DNA from: Candidatus Roseilinea mizusawaensis
Lineage (GTDB): Bacteria; Chloroflexota; Anaerolineae; J036; Brachytrichaceae
DNA length: 64,000 nt
Direction of reading: 5' to 3'
Assembly: GCA_016841965.1 (NCBI GenBank)
Contig: JAEANN010000042.1
Span: 1-64,000 of the forward strand
The stretch's first letter is position 1. Every line of letters begins with the position of its first letter. The position numbers and the translations under genes were made by a program. Positions 1 to 9,614 of this stretch are shown here, in pieces. Below the pieces are notes generated by a model. It was given only the letters and a program-made list of their open reading frames with translations. It had not been told where the DNA came from and ran no database searches.

Positions 1-133
1 ACTCTCCACTCAGCACTCAGCACTCTCCACTCAGCACTCAGCACTCAGCACTCTCCACTCAGCACTCAGCACTCTCCACTCAGCACTCAGCACTCAGCAC
101 TCTCCACTCAGCACTCTCCACTCAGCACTCAGC
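1..133. repeat. Tandem microrepeat array built from 'cactcagcact / ctccactcag' units
   Basis: Direct reading: alternating CACTCAG and CACTCTC words over about 130 bp, truncated by the window edge. Confidence 0.95.
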
Positions 134-176
134 GCTGCGCAAGACGTTCGCTATACTTAGCTTCTCGAAATCGAAA

Positions 177-1568
177 ATGGCTGCAATGACCTATCCGGAA
201 GCCCTCGCCTATTTGTACGCGCTGACCAACTATGAACGGGTCGATCCGGCCGGCGACACGGCGGGCAGTGTCGCGCGGGCGCTAGATCTCGAGCGGATGC
301 GCGCGTTGCTTGCCGCGCTGGGAAATCCGCACGAACGATACAAGAGCATCCACATAGCCGGCACCAAAGGCAAAGGCTCCACCGCAGCCATGATCGACTC
401 GTGCCTGCGCCAGTTGGATTTGCGCGTTGGCTTGTTCACATCGCCTCACCTGACCACCTTCCGCGAGCGCATGCGCATCAACGGTGAACTGATCAGCCGC
501 GAAGATGTGGTAGACCTAGCGCAGCGTGTCAAGCTAGCCACCGAACACATTCCTGGCGTCACGACATTCGAAGCGATCACAGCCATGGGCTTTCTGCACT
601 TTGCCCGGCAAGATGTGGACTGGGCCGTCATCGAGGTCGGGCTGGGCGGACGTCTCGATGCCACTAACGTCATCACACCTCAGGTGAGCATCATCACATC
701 GTTGAGCCTGGATCACACGCGCTGGCTGGGCAACACGCTGGCCGAGATCGCAACGGAAAAGGCCGGCATCATCAAACCTGGGGTGCCGATCGTCAGCCAG
801 CAACAAACGCTAGAAGCGGCTGCCGTCATCGAGCGCACTGCGCATGAGCGCAACGCGCCGCTGACAATGCTGGGCCGGCATTGGCGGTGGACACCCGGCC
901 TGACCACACTGGAAAAGCAAACATTCGAGGTAAAGCAGGTCGCGCGCGTGCGCAGCAATGAGCACCCATTCGTCAATGACCTGGAGGGCTGGTACGAAAC
1001 CACTTTGCTCGGCAAGCACCAGTGCGAGAACGCCACCACTGCTATCGCCGCGCTAGACGTTTTGCGCACTGCCGGCAACATCGATATCTCGGCGCGCGCC
1101 ATCCGCGATGGCTTGCGCGTGACATTCTGGCCGGGCCGCTTCGAGATTTTGCGCGCTGATCCACCGCTGATTCTGGACGGCGCGCACAACGTGGACAGCG
1201 TCAACAAGCTGGCGATGACGCTGGCAGAAGTGTTCCCCGGCCGGCGGTGGACATTCGTATTTGGGTGCTACAAAGACAAAGACGCCCAAGGAATGCTCAA
1301 GGCGCTGGCCGGCCGCGCCACGCGCTGGATCATGACTCAGCCCAGCAACGCACGGGGGATGCCCGTCGACCAGTTGGTGGAGATTGCAAAAGCGCGCAAT
1401 CTGAGAGTGGTAGCCTTCCCACAAGTTCAGGATGCTATGGCTTCAATAGCCCAGGCGAACGAAGCAGTGTGTGTCACCGGGAGCGTCGCCCTAGTCGGCG
1501 AGGCACGCGCTGTATGGGGCATCGGCGGCAGCGGCGTCGGTGTCGATGTCGATCCATTAATTCCTTGA
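177..1568 (+). CDS. folC: Bifunctional folylpolyglutamate synthase / dihydrofolate synthase
   Basis: 463 aa; Mur-ligase P-loop HIAGTKGKGSTAAM, VGLGGRLDATN, LDGAHN motifs. Confidence 0.93.
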   Translation: MAAMTYPEALAYLYALTNYERVDPAGDTAGSVARALDLERMRALLAALGNPHERYKSIHIAGTKGKGSTAAMIDSCLRQLDLRVGLFTSPHLTTFRERMRINGELISREDVVDLAQRVKLATEHIPGVTTFEAITAMGFLHFARQDVDWAVIEVGLGGRLDATNVITPQVSIITSLSLDHTRWLGNTLAEIATEKAGIIKPGVPIVSQQQTLEAAAVIERTAHERNAPLTMLGRHWRWTPGLTTLEKQTFEVKQVARVRSNEHPFVNDLEGWYETTLLGKHQCENATTAIAALDVLRTAGNIDISARAIRDGLRVTFWPGRFEILRADPPLILDGAHNVDSVNKLAMTLAEVFPGRRWTFVFGCYKDKDAQGMLKALAGRATRWIMTQPSNARGMPVDQLVEIAKARNLRVVAFPQVQDAMASIAQANEAVCVTGSVALVGEARAVWGIGGSGVGVDVDPLIP

Positions 1569-1605
1569 TCGTTGACCATCGTTGACTGCGGGCTGCGCAC
1601 AAACT

Positions 1606-4206
1606 ATGGCTACAAACCAAGAGTACTTGACGCCGGACATGCGCAACTGGCTGATGGCAGCCAGCTTTGGAGACGGGCTGCCCGGCCTGGGGCCGCGCAG
1701 TAACATACCTGCCAGCGAGTTGCCGGAGGTCTTCGAGTTGCCGGTACTCCCGTTGCGCGATACGGTCGTTTTCCCGCGCATGGTTGCACCCCTCACCATT
1801 GGACGTGACCGGTCACTGCGCGCGATGGAAGCCGCAACCGCTGTCAATACCGTGTTGACAGTGGCCCAACGCAACACTGACGCGCTAGAGCCAAAACCGT
1901 CAGACATGTATACCGTTGGCACTGTCGCCGATATGGGTCGCGCGTTGCGCATGCCCGATGGCATGACCAGCCTGCTGGTGCGCGGGCGCGCGCGGGTGCA
2001 CATCGTGGAATGGTTGCAAGCTACGCCGTTTATGGTGGCGCGCGCCAAGCTCATCGACGATCGCAACGCGCACACGCCGGCCATCGAGGCGCTTATGCGG
2101 GCTGTGCTGGCGCTATTCGAGAAGGTGGTCCGGCTGAACGAAAACTTGCCGGAGCAAGCATACATCTACGCGCTCAACGTCAGTGAGCCGGGTTGGCTGG
2201 CCGATCTGATCGCCTATACCATCCCACTTGATGTGGAGCAGCGCCAGCTCATTCTGGAAACCATCGAACCAATCAACCGGCTTCAAAAGTTGGGGGTGCT
2301 GCTGGCAAAAGAACTCGACGTGCTCGAGCTTGAGGACCGTATCGCCCTACAAGTACAAAACGAGGTAGACAAGAGCCAGCGCGAAATGTTCCTGCGCGAG
2401 CAAATAAAAGCCATTCAAACCGAGCTGGGCGAGAGCGATACCGGCGCTCAAGACGTGCTGGCGCTGCGCGAGCGGCTGAGCCAGAAAAAGATGCCAGAAG
2501 CCGCGCGCGCCAAGGCTCAGCACGAAATCGACCGGCTGGCGAAAATGGACGGCATGTCGCCCGAAGTCACTATGACTCGGACGTACATCGAGTGGCTGCT
2601 TGATCTGCCGTGGTCTGAGCAGACCGAGGATAACCTTGATGTCAAACATGCCGAGCGCGTGTTGAACGAGCGGCACTACGGCCTGAACAAGGTGAAGGAG
2701 CGCGTGCTGGAATACATCTCGGTGCGCAAGCTTACGAGCGGGCAGATGCACAGCCCAATCATCTGCTTCGTGGGCCCGCCCGGCACTGGCAAAACCTCGC
2801 TTGCGCACAGCATCGCCCATTCGCTGGGGCGCAAGTTCGCCCGCATATCTGTTGGGGGCGTCCACGATGAGGCCGAGATTCGCGGTCATCGGCGCACTTA
2901 TATCGGCGCACTGCCGGGGCGCATTCTGCAAACCATGCGCCGCGTCGGCAGCATCAACCCCCTATTCGTGCTGGATGAGATCGACAAGATGGGCGAAGAC
3001 TTTCGGGGCGATCCGGCAGCAGCTTTGTTGGAGGTGCTAGATCCCGAGCAAAATCGCGAGTTCGAGGATCACTATCTCGATGTGCCCTACGATCTGAGCA
3101 AGGTGCTGTGGATCACCACCGCCAACTGGCTCGACCCTGTGCCGCCGGCGCTGCGCGACCGAATGGAAATCATTGAGTTTCCCAGCTACCTGGAAGAAGA
3201 AAAGCTGAAAATCTCAAAACAATTCTTAGTGCCGCGCCAGGTGACGGAGAATGGATTGCGCGAGGCAAAACTGAGCTTCACCGACGAGGCCATTAAACGG
3301 ATCATCCGCGAATACACCTACGAGGCCGGCGTACGCAATCTTGAGCGGGAGATCGGCACCATCTGCCGCAAAATTGCGCGCCGGCTGGCCGAAAATCAGC
3401 GCTACGCGCGTCGTATCACCGCCGGCCAACTGCACAAATATCTTGGCCCCCCCCGGTTCGACTTCGGCATGCTGGACGCACAAGATCAGATCGGCGTGGC
3501 CAACGGCGTGGCATGGACTGAAGCCGGCGGCGACCTGATGCCAATCGAGGTGACGTTGATGGAGGGTAAGGGCGTCTTGACCCTGACCGGGCAACTGGGC
3601 GATGTAATGCAAGAGTCGGCGCAGGCTGCGCTGAGTTATGCGCGCAGCATCGCCCGGCGATTGGGTATAAAAGCCAACCGCTTCGAAAAGATCGACATCC
3701 ATATCCATGTGGCCGAAGGTGCGGTGCCTAAAGATGGGCCATCAGCCGGCATCACCATTGCCACTGCTTTGATCTCTGCGCTAACAAAAGTGCCGGTGCG
3801 CCGCGACGTAGCCATGACCGGCGAAATCACCTTGCGCGGGCGCGTGTTGCCGATCGGCGGGCTGAAGGAAAAGATCATGGCCGCCCACCGGGCAGGCGTC
3901 CGCACGTTCATCTTGCCCACGAAGAACATCAAAGATCTGGCCGAAATCCCGAAGAAGGTTCAGCGCGATCTGAAACTGGCGACCGTCACAAACATGGAAG
4001 AAGTGCTGGGCGCAGCCCTGGCGGCGCCGCTGCCTGACGAGTCACACACAAACGGCGCACATACAACACCGCGGCCGAAGCCGCGTCAGCGCAAGCCAAG
4101 AGGGAATGCTGCGCGCCGTGGGACGCAACGCAGCGCGCCATACCCCATCTTACAGCGCCGGCCAGCAATGCAGGCGAATTGCAAACCAACCGGTGTCAGG
4201 CCGTGA
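1606..4206 (+). CDS. lon: ATP-dependent Lon protease (start trimmed to MATNQEYL; ORF opens at 1582)
   Basis: LON N-terminal domain, GPPGTGKTSLAHSIA Walker A, VLDEIDKM Walker B, catalytic PKDGPSAGIT. Confidence 0.97.
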   Translation: MATNQEYLTPDMRNWLMAASFGDGLPGLGPRSNIPASELPEVFELPVLPLRDTVVFPRMVAPLTIGRDRSLRAMEAATAVNTVLTVAQRNTDALEPKPSDMYTVGTVADMGRALRMPDGMTSLLVRGRARVHIVEWLQATPFMVARAKLIDDRNAHTPAIEALMRAVLALFEKVVRLNENLPEQAYIYALNVSEPGWLADLIAYTIPLDVEQRQLILETIEPINRLQKLGVLLAKELDVLELEDRIALQVQNEVDKSQREMFLREQIKAIQTELGESDTGAQDVLALRERLSQKKMPEAARAKAQHEIDRLAKMDGMSPEVTMTRTYIEWLLDLPWSEQTEDNLDVKHAERVLNERHYGLNKVKERVLEYISVRKLTSGQMHSPIICFVGPPGTGKTSLAHSIAHSLGRKFARISVGGVHDEAEIRGHRRTYIGALPGRILQTMRRVGSINPLFVLDEIDKMGEDFRGDPAAALLEVLDPEQNREFEDHYLDVPYDLSKVLWITTANWLDPVPPALRDRMEIIEFPSYLEEEKLKISKQFLVPRQVTENGLREAKLSFTDEAIKRIIREYTYEAGVRNLEREIGTICRKIARRLAENQRYARRITAGQLHKYLGPPRFDFGMLDAQDQIGVANGVAWTEAGGDLMPIEVTLMEGKGVLTLTGQLGDVMQESAQAALSYARSIARRLGIKANRFEKIDIHIHVAEGAVPKDGPSAGITIATALISALTKVPVRRDVAMTGEITLRGRVLPIGGLKEKIMAAHRAGVRTFILPTKNIKDLAEIPKKVQRDLKLATVTNMEEVLGAALAAPLPDESHTNGAHTTPRPKPRQRKPRGNAARRGTQRSAPYPILQRRPAMQANCKPTGVRP

Positions 4207-4224
4207 CCGCGCGCACAGATCTGA

Positions 4225-5202
4225 TCACTCTTCGGGCTGCTTGCCGTACACGGCCTCGCGCAGCCCCTTGATGTAGCCGATGGCAAACAGCCGGCCAATG
4301 CTGGAATAGGCTGGGTTATCGTTGCTGTCGCCTTCCATGGTAGGCACATGGTCAGGCCGCAGCACACCTTCGAATCCGATGTCCTTGTAGGCCTGCATAC
4401 AGGCCAGCATGTCGGTTTTTCCCTCGTCGTGGAAGGTCTCTTCGAACTTCTCCGGCGTGCCGCGCACATCGCGGAAATGGGCAAAGAAGATTTTGCCCTG
4501 CCGGCCAAAATGGCGAATTGTGCCGGGCAAATCATCGGTCATCAACGTGAAGTTACCCTGACACAAGGCGATGCCATTGACCGGACTGGGATACATGTCG
4601 AGCAAGCGCTGGAAATTGTCGACGCTGCGCATGATGCGGCCCACGCCGCGAATGGGCGAGAGCGGTGGATCGTCGGGATGCATGGCCAGTTTGACGCCGG
4701 CCTTTTCGGCAACTGGAATCACGCGCTTCAGGAAGTAATCCAGGCTGTCCCATAATTGCTCTTCGGTGACGATGCCGGCTTCGGTCAGCGGGGCATCCTT
4801 CAGCAGGCTATTGTCGTAGGCTGTCACCAGCGCGCCGCCGCGTCCCGGCTGGGCGATTGAGGTGCGCATCCAGTTGAAGGTGGACATCCACTCGTAGCAC
4901 CAGACCGGGATGCCCAACTTGCCCATGTTCTCGATCAACACGCAGGCGGCGTCGATTTCTTCATCGCGGCCGGGCAGGCCGCGCTTGGCCTTTTCCAGAG
5001 GAGGCCGGCTCTCAATTACGGCAACTGTGAAGCCGTTATCTTCGAAAGCCTGTTTCATGCGCAACAGCGGCAGGTAGTCCCAAGGGCGCTCGGCGGCATG
5101 GGCAACGCCCATCGGCGCAACCACGTATTTGACGCCCACCTGCTTCACCATCTTCCACAGTGGCGTCGGCGTGGCGGGTAGCACTTCAGCAATTTTGATC
5201 AT
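4225..5202 (-). CDS. uxuA: Mannonate dehydratase (UxuA family)
   Basis: 325 aa; [25 protein letters not shown] motifs typical of UxuA. Confidence 0.85.
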   Translation of the reverse strand: MIKIAEVLPATPTPLWKMVKQVGVKYVVAPMGVAHAAERPWDYLPLLRMKQAFEDNGFTVAVIESRPPLEKAKRGLPGRDEEIDAACVLIENMGKLGIPVWCYEWMSTFNWMRTSIAQPGRGGALVTAYDNSLLKDAPLTEAGIVTEEQLWDSLDYFLKRVIPVAEKAGVKLAMHPDDPPLSPIRGVGRIMRSVDNFQRLLDMYPSPVNGIALCQGNFTLMTDDLPGTIRHFGRQGKIFFAHFRDVRGTPEKFEETFHDEGKTDMLACMQAYKDIGFEGVLRPDHVPTMEGDSNDNPAYSSIGRLFAIGYIKGLREAVYGKQPEE

Positions 5203-5240
5203 GGGGAATAGTCGTTAGTGATTAGCCAGCGGTCAGAGGG

Positions 5241-6023
5241 CTACAGCACACCAAAGACGCGATAGACTTCGTCGATTGGCATGCCGGCAGCCAGTTGTTG
5301 GCGCTCGTCGTTCTCGACGTCGAAGATGGCCTCGACGCGCAGCAAGACTTCATCCACCACGGCTTTGGGGATAAGCTGCACGCCATCGTTGTCGCCGAAG
5401 ATAAAATCGCCCGGCTCGACTTTGACGTAGTGGGTGAGATGGCCCGGCAGGTAAATGGGCCGGTTGACATCAGTGATGATCCAGCCGCCAAAAGCGTTGG
5501 GGCGCGTCCCAAAGCTGAACATGGGGAAGTCAGGCATCTTTAGCACATACTGGGTATCGCGGCAGTTGCCGGCCAGCAACATGCCGCGGCAGCCGTGCGC
5601 ATAGGCCAACTGGCAGCTCATCTCGCCAAAATGGGCCGGCTGCATGTCGCCGCCGCAATCGAAGCACAGGATGCTGCCCGGTGGTTGCGCAGCCACCTCG
5701 CGCATCATGCGCTTTTGCGGGTGGCCGCCTTTGGCCTCCCACTCCCTTTCCATCTCGGCCTGCCATTCGGGCGAACGATCCTCGACCAATGAGTGCAGCT
5801 TGATCGGCAAAGCGCGCCCAACCAGTTGCATTCCCTGGCGCAAGGGCTTGAAGCGGTCGGAGAATACCGTGTTCCGAATACCGAGTGAGGCAAGCGCGTC
5901 GGATACGGATCCGCCATAGCCGGCGCGGCGAAAGCGCTCGATGCGTTCAGTATCGGTGATATCGAGCTTGCGGACTTCTTTTGAGGCGAGTAATTTGCGA
6001 AGGTCTTCGTGGGCAGACATCAC
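5241..6023 (-). CDS. RraA-family protein (4-hydroxy-4-methyl-2-oxoglutarate aldolase-like)
   Basis: GSVSDALASLGIRN, QPAHFGEMSCQLAYAHGCRGMLLAGNCRDT, PGDFIFGDNDGVQLIP family signatures. Confidence 0.85.
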   Translation of the reverse strand: MMSAHEDLRKLLASKEVRKLDITDTERIERFRRAGYGGSVSDALASLGIRNTVFSDRFKPLRQGMQLVGRALPIKLHSLVEDRSPEWQAEMEREWEAKGGHPQKRMMREVAAQPPGSILCFDCGGDMQPAHFGEMSCQLAYAHGCRGMLLAGNCRDTQYVLKMPDFPMFSFGTRPNAFGGWIITDVNRPIYLPGHLTHYVKVEPGDFIFGDNDGVQLIPKAVVDEVLLRVEAIFDVENDERQQLAAGMPIDEVYRVFGVL

Positions 6024-6159
6024 GTGCTCCTGATCCTAGGGTAATCGATCCGGGGGGATTGTAGCGCAATCGTGCCCAGACGCCTTGAGCACAGTGCATT
6101 CGCGTGCAGGCGCAGCGCGGTGCGCTGTTCCAGCAGCCACATCGAGGAGAATCTGACCA

Positions 6160-7500
6160 TCAGCGCCCACGGTCCGACGGAGGCTGCGTGGGGGAACCGG
6201 CGTGTGTCTGGCCGGCCGAGATGGATTCTGCGGACTTGAGATCAGCCTTTCTGCCGTCCGAGCCTTTGGGAGATACAAGCCTGACGGTAGGTGTCTGGGT
6301 GTCTGGCGCACCGAAAATCTGCATCTCCAGGCTGCGCAATGCTCTACGCGCCCGCGAACGGACGCCGGCGATTCCATAGCGCACACGGTTGGCCAGCTTT
6401 TGGCGCTGGCTCATGGCGCGAGGCGGCCCCCACTGCACCGCCGAAGCTGCCCAAGTCAGGCCGCTGCCAAAGCCAACCATGATAATCCGGTCATTCGTGC
6501 GCAGGCGGCCTTCGTCCACTGCCTCGCACAAAGCAATCGGGATAGAGGCGGCGCTGGTATTGCCATAGCGCTGAATGTTACTGTAGAAGCGATCTACAGG
6601 GATGCCGAGCGACTTTGAGGCTGACTCGATAATGCGGATATTAGCCTGATGCGGCACGATCAAATCAACGTGTTGCGGCAACCAGCCGGCGCGGTGCATG
6701 ACTTCGCGCGTGGCCCGGTCGATGGCGCGCGTGGCAAAGCGAAAGACCTCGCGGCCGTTCATCAGGATGGTCTGGTGATTGACAGGCAGCTCGAAGCCGG
6801 CTGATGCCTCAGAACGGTGCACGTCGGCGCGCGCGATGGCCCCGGAAAGCCACTCTTCGCGCTGGCCTGCGGCGCGCTCGTTGAAAGCTGGCGCGCTGCG
6901 GATTGCATCTGTGCGCTGGCATACCATCAACAGATCGCCGCCCGACCCGTCGGCGCGCAACACGGTGCTCAACACGCCGCCGGGCTGGTCACTGGCGCTG
7001 AGCACTACGGCCCCGGCGCCATCGCCAAACAAGACACAGGTGTTGCGGTCGCTCCAATCGAGAATGCGCGACATGACCTCGCTGCCGATCACCATGACGT
7101 GCTGACTTGTGCCGGCGCGGATGCTATCGGCAGCCATGCCAAGCCCATACACGAATCCGGAACAGGCGGCGCTTAGATCGAATGCGCCGGCATGATTGGC
7201 GCCAAGCGCGTCTTGCACGGCGCATGCTGTGGCGGGGAAGACATGATCTGGCGTGGAGGTGGCAACGATGATCAGGTCGAGTTGAGAGCCGCTGAGGCCG
7301 GCTACATCGAGAGCATTGATTGCTGCAGCGATGGCCATGCTGGCGTTCGACTCGCGCCGGCTGGCGATCCGTCGCGCCGAGATGCCGGTGCGCTCACGAA
7401 TCCAACTATCCGAGGTGTCAACGAACTTGGATAGATCATCGTTGGTGACAACCGTCTCGGGCACATACTTGCCCCAGCCCGTGATATGCGCGTATCTCAT
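6160..7500 (-). CDS. fabH: 3-oxoacyl-ACP synthase III (KASIII) with C-terminal extension
   Basis: SWIRERTGISARR, AACSGFVYGL active Cys, VPHQANIRI, NTSAASIP, GFGSGLTWAA. Confidence 0.95.
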   Translation of the reverse strand: MRYAHITGWGKYVPETVVTNDDLSKFVDTSDSWIRERTGISARRIASRRESNASMAIAAAINALDVAGLSGSQLDLIIVATSTPDHVFPATACAVQDALGANHAGAFDLSAACSGFVYGLGMAADSIRAGTSQHVMVIGSEVMSRILDWSDRNTCVLFGDGAGAVVLSASDQPGGVLSTVLRADGSGGDLLMVCQRTDAIRSAPAFNERAAGQREEWLSGAIARADVHRSEASAGFELPVNHQTILMNGREVFRFATRAIDRATREVMHRAGWLPQHVDLIVPHQANIRIIESASKSLGIPVDRFYSNIQRYGNTSAASIPIALCEAVDEGRLRTNDRIIMVGFGSGLTWAASAVQWGPPRAMSQRQKLANRVRYGIAGVRSRARRALRSLEMQIFGAPDTQTPTVRLVSPKGSDGRKADLKSAESISAGQTHAGSPTQPPSDRGR

Positions 7501-7555
7501 GGCTCAGCACTCATGGCCGGCGCGCGCCGATCAAAGCGGCGCCGGCCTGAAGAGG

Positions 7556-8854
7556 CTACTCTGTGAACTGTCCGATCACCAAGCATCCGTTGTGACCGCC
7601 AAAACCAAATGAGTTGGACATTGCAATGCGCACCGGCTTTTGCACAACCGAATTAGGCGTGTAGTTCAGATCGCACTCTGGGTCTGGGGTATGGAAGTTG
7701 ATAGTGGGCAGAATAACGCCGTCCTGGATGGACTTGACACAGATAATGGCTTCGAGCGCGCCGGCGGCGCCGAGCAGGTGGCCGGTCATCGATTTGGTGG
7801 AACTGATGTGCAAGTCGTAGGCTGCTTCACCGAAAGCGAGCTTGATGGCGCGGGTTTCGTTTGAATCGTTCAACGGCGTGCTGGTGCCGTGGGCGTTCAA
7901 ATAGTCGATGCTGGAAGGGGAGATGCCGGCCTGGGCGAGGGCCGCGCGCATGGCCATAGCCGGACCTCGCACATCGGGCGCGGTAATATGGTGCGCATCG
8001 GCAGTAACCCCATAGCCCAGCAGCTCGGCGTGAATGTGGGCGCCGCGTTGCTGGGCATGCTCGAGTGTCTCCAACACCAGAATGCCGGCCCCTTCGCCGC
8101 ACACGAATCCGTTGCGCGTGGCGTCGAATGGCCGGCTGGCACCTTCGGGATCATCGTTATAGGTAGAGAGCGCGCCCATATTGCTGAAAGCGGCAATCGA
8201 GAAAGCGTTGATGGGCGCTTCGGTGCCGCCGGTGACAACGGCCCGGGCGCGGCCGGCGCGCAGCAATTCAAACGCCTCGCCGATGGCATTGGTGCCGCTG
8301 GCGCACGCCGACACGACACAGTAGTTTGGCCCGCGAATGCCGAAATGCATGGCAACCTGGCCGGTTGCCGTGTCGGGCAGCATCATCGGCACAGCAAACG
8401 GGCTGATGCGCTTAGGCCCCTTTTGCAACATGACAGCATGTTCACTCGTTAACGTTGAGATGCCGCCAATGCCGCTCCCAAGTACAACGCCCACGTCATA
8501 GGTGTTATCCTGGTTAACCGTCAACCCGGCATCGCGCAAGGCTTCTTTGGTGGCAACCAGTGCAAACTGTGCGCAACGATCGAGCCGGCGCGCATCGCGC
8601 GGGCCAAAGTGCGCCGCAGGATCGAAGCCTTTGACCTCACATGCAATCTGCACATCGGTCTCACTGCGGTCGTACAGCGTGATCAGGCTACAGCCAGACC
8701 TGGCCGACAGCAACATCTGCCAACTCGATTGCACATCGTTGCCCATCGGGCTGACCAGACCCATGCCGGTGATGACCACCCGATGGGGCTTGTGATCGTT
8801 GCGCCCGTTGTGTGACAGGCCGGGCAACTCAGCGTGCGACTTATGCTCTGCCAA
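7556..8854 (-). CDS. fabF: 3-oxoacyl-ACP synthase II (KASII)
   Basis: VVITGMGLVSPMG, VSACASGTNAIGEA, NAHGTSTPLND, KSMTGHLLGAAG, NSFGFGGHN. Confidence 0.96.
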   Translation of the reverse strand: MAEHKSHAELPGLSHNGRNDHKPHRVVITGMGLVSPMGNDVQSSWQMLLSARSGCSLITLYDRSETDVQIACEVKGFDPAAHFGPRDARRLDRCAQFALVATKEALRDAGLTVNQDNTYDVGVVLGSGIGGISTLTSEHAVMLQKGPKRISPFAVPMMLPDTATGQVAMHFGIRGPNYCVVSACASGTNAIGEAFELLRAGRARAVVTGGTEAPINAFSIAAFSNMGALSTYNDDPEGASRPFDATRNGFVCGEGAGILVLETLEHAQQRGAHIHAELLGYGVTADAHHITAPDVRGPAMAMRAALAQAGISPSSIDYLNAHGTSTPLNDSNETRAIKLAFGEAAYDLHISSTKSMTGHLLGAAGALEAIICVKSIQDGVILPTINFHTPDPECDLNYTPNSVVQKPVRIAMSNSFGFGGHNGCLVIGQFTE

Positions 8855-8943
8855 GATTCATCTCCAATGCTGAAGTAAGTTTCGAATCAACGATATAGCT
8901 AACACCACGGGTGTGATCAGGTTGCGAGCGCGCCGCAGAGGCT

Positions 8944-9609
8944 TTATTCATCAGACCAATCTAATCCCAGTCGATGCGCAACGGCAGCCAGGCGCGACTC
9001 GAAGCTGACCGTCCAGGGGCTGTGTTGAGTCACCAGATCGGCCTCGCGCAACCCAGCCAGAAACTCCTGTGGGGTGGTGAAAGTGGGCATTCTGACTCGG
9101 CAGCGCCCGATTTCAGCCAGCGTGTGTGCGTCGCTACCAACGGTGCGAGGCAGATCCAATGTCAGAGCGAGCGCGTTGGCGCGGGCGTTGGCCGACTTGT
9201 CACGGGTGCGCGCATTGTATGCCTCGATGAAATCAAGCCGGCTGCGCAGCCGGATGACATTCTCTGGCCCCAACCCGGCCCGGCGTGGATAGTCAAACGG
9301 ATGCGAGGGGCCAACCAATCCACCTTGTTCGTGCACCCGGTCAATGGTCTCTTCGGGGGTCAGGCCAGGAGGAATGCGCCGTTCGATGAACAGGCAAAGC
9401 AACTCGCCTTGCGTGGTCATCACTTCCTCGCCCACAATGACAAGGTCTGGCGCCAGATCGCGCGCGCGCAATGCGCCCTCGACTTGGTTGTGGTCTGTGA
9501 TGGCAATGCGATCAATGCGGACTGCCCGGCAGGTGCAAATAACACCGGACAGCCGGTTCAAGCTGTCCGATGAAAAGTGCGTGTGGGCGTGCAATTCGAC
9601 GTCGATCAC
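8944..9609 (-). CDS. PHP-domain metal-dependent phosphoesterase
   Basis: ELHAHTHFSSDS, AITDHNQVEGA, GPSHPFD, GSDAH motifs. Confidence 0.88.
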   Translation of the reverse strand: MIDVELHAHTHFSSDSLNRLSGVICTCRAVRIDRIAITDHNQVEGALRARDLAPDLVIVGEEVMTTQGELLCLFIERRIPPGLTPEETIDRVHEQGGLVGPSHPFDYPRRAGLGPENVIRLRSRLDFIEAYNARTRDKSANARANALALTLDLPRTVGSDAHTLAEIGRCRVRMPTFTTPQEFLAGLREADLVTQHSPWTVSFESRLAAVAHRLGLDWSDE

Positions 9610-9614
9610 GGGCT

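Noticed and set aside
1-133. Possible CRISPR array
   Set aside because: Units of about 7-21 bp without unique spacers of constant length; no cas genes in the window
5860-5895. 'gaataccgtgttccgaataccgag' in the RraA-like gene as a captured microrepeat
   Set aside because: The encoded LGIRNTVFSDRFKPL aligns to the normal RraA-family pattern without needing an insertion
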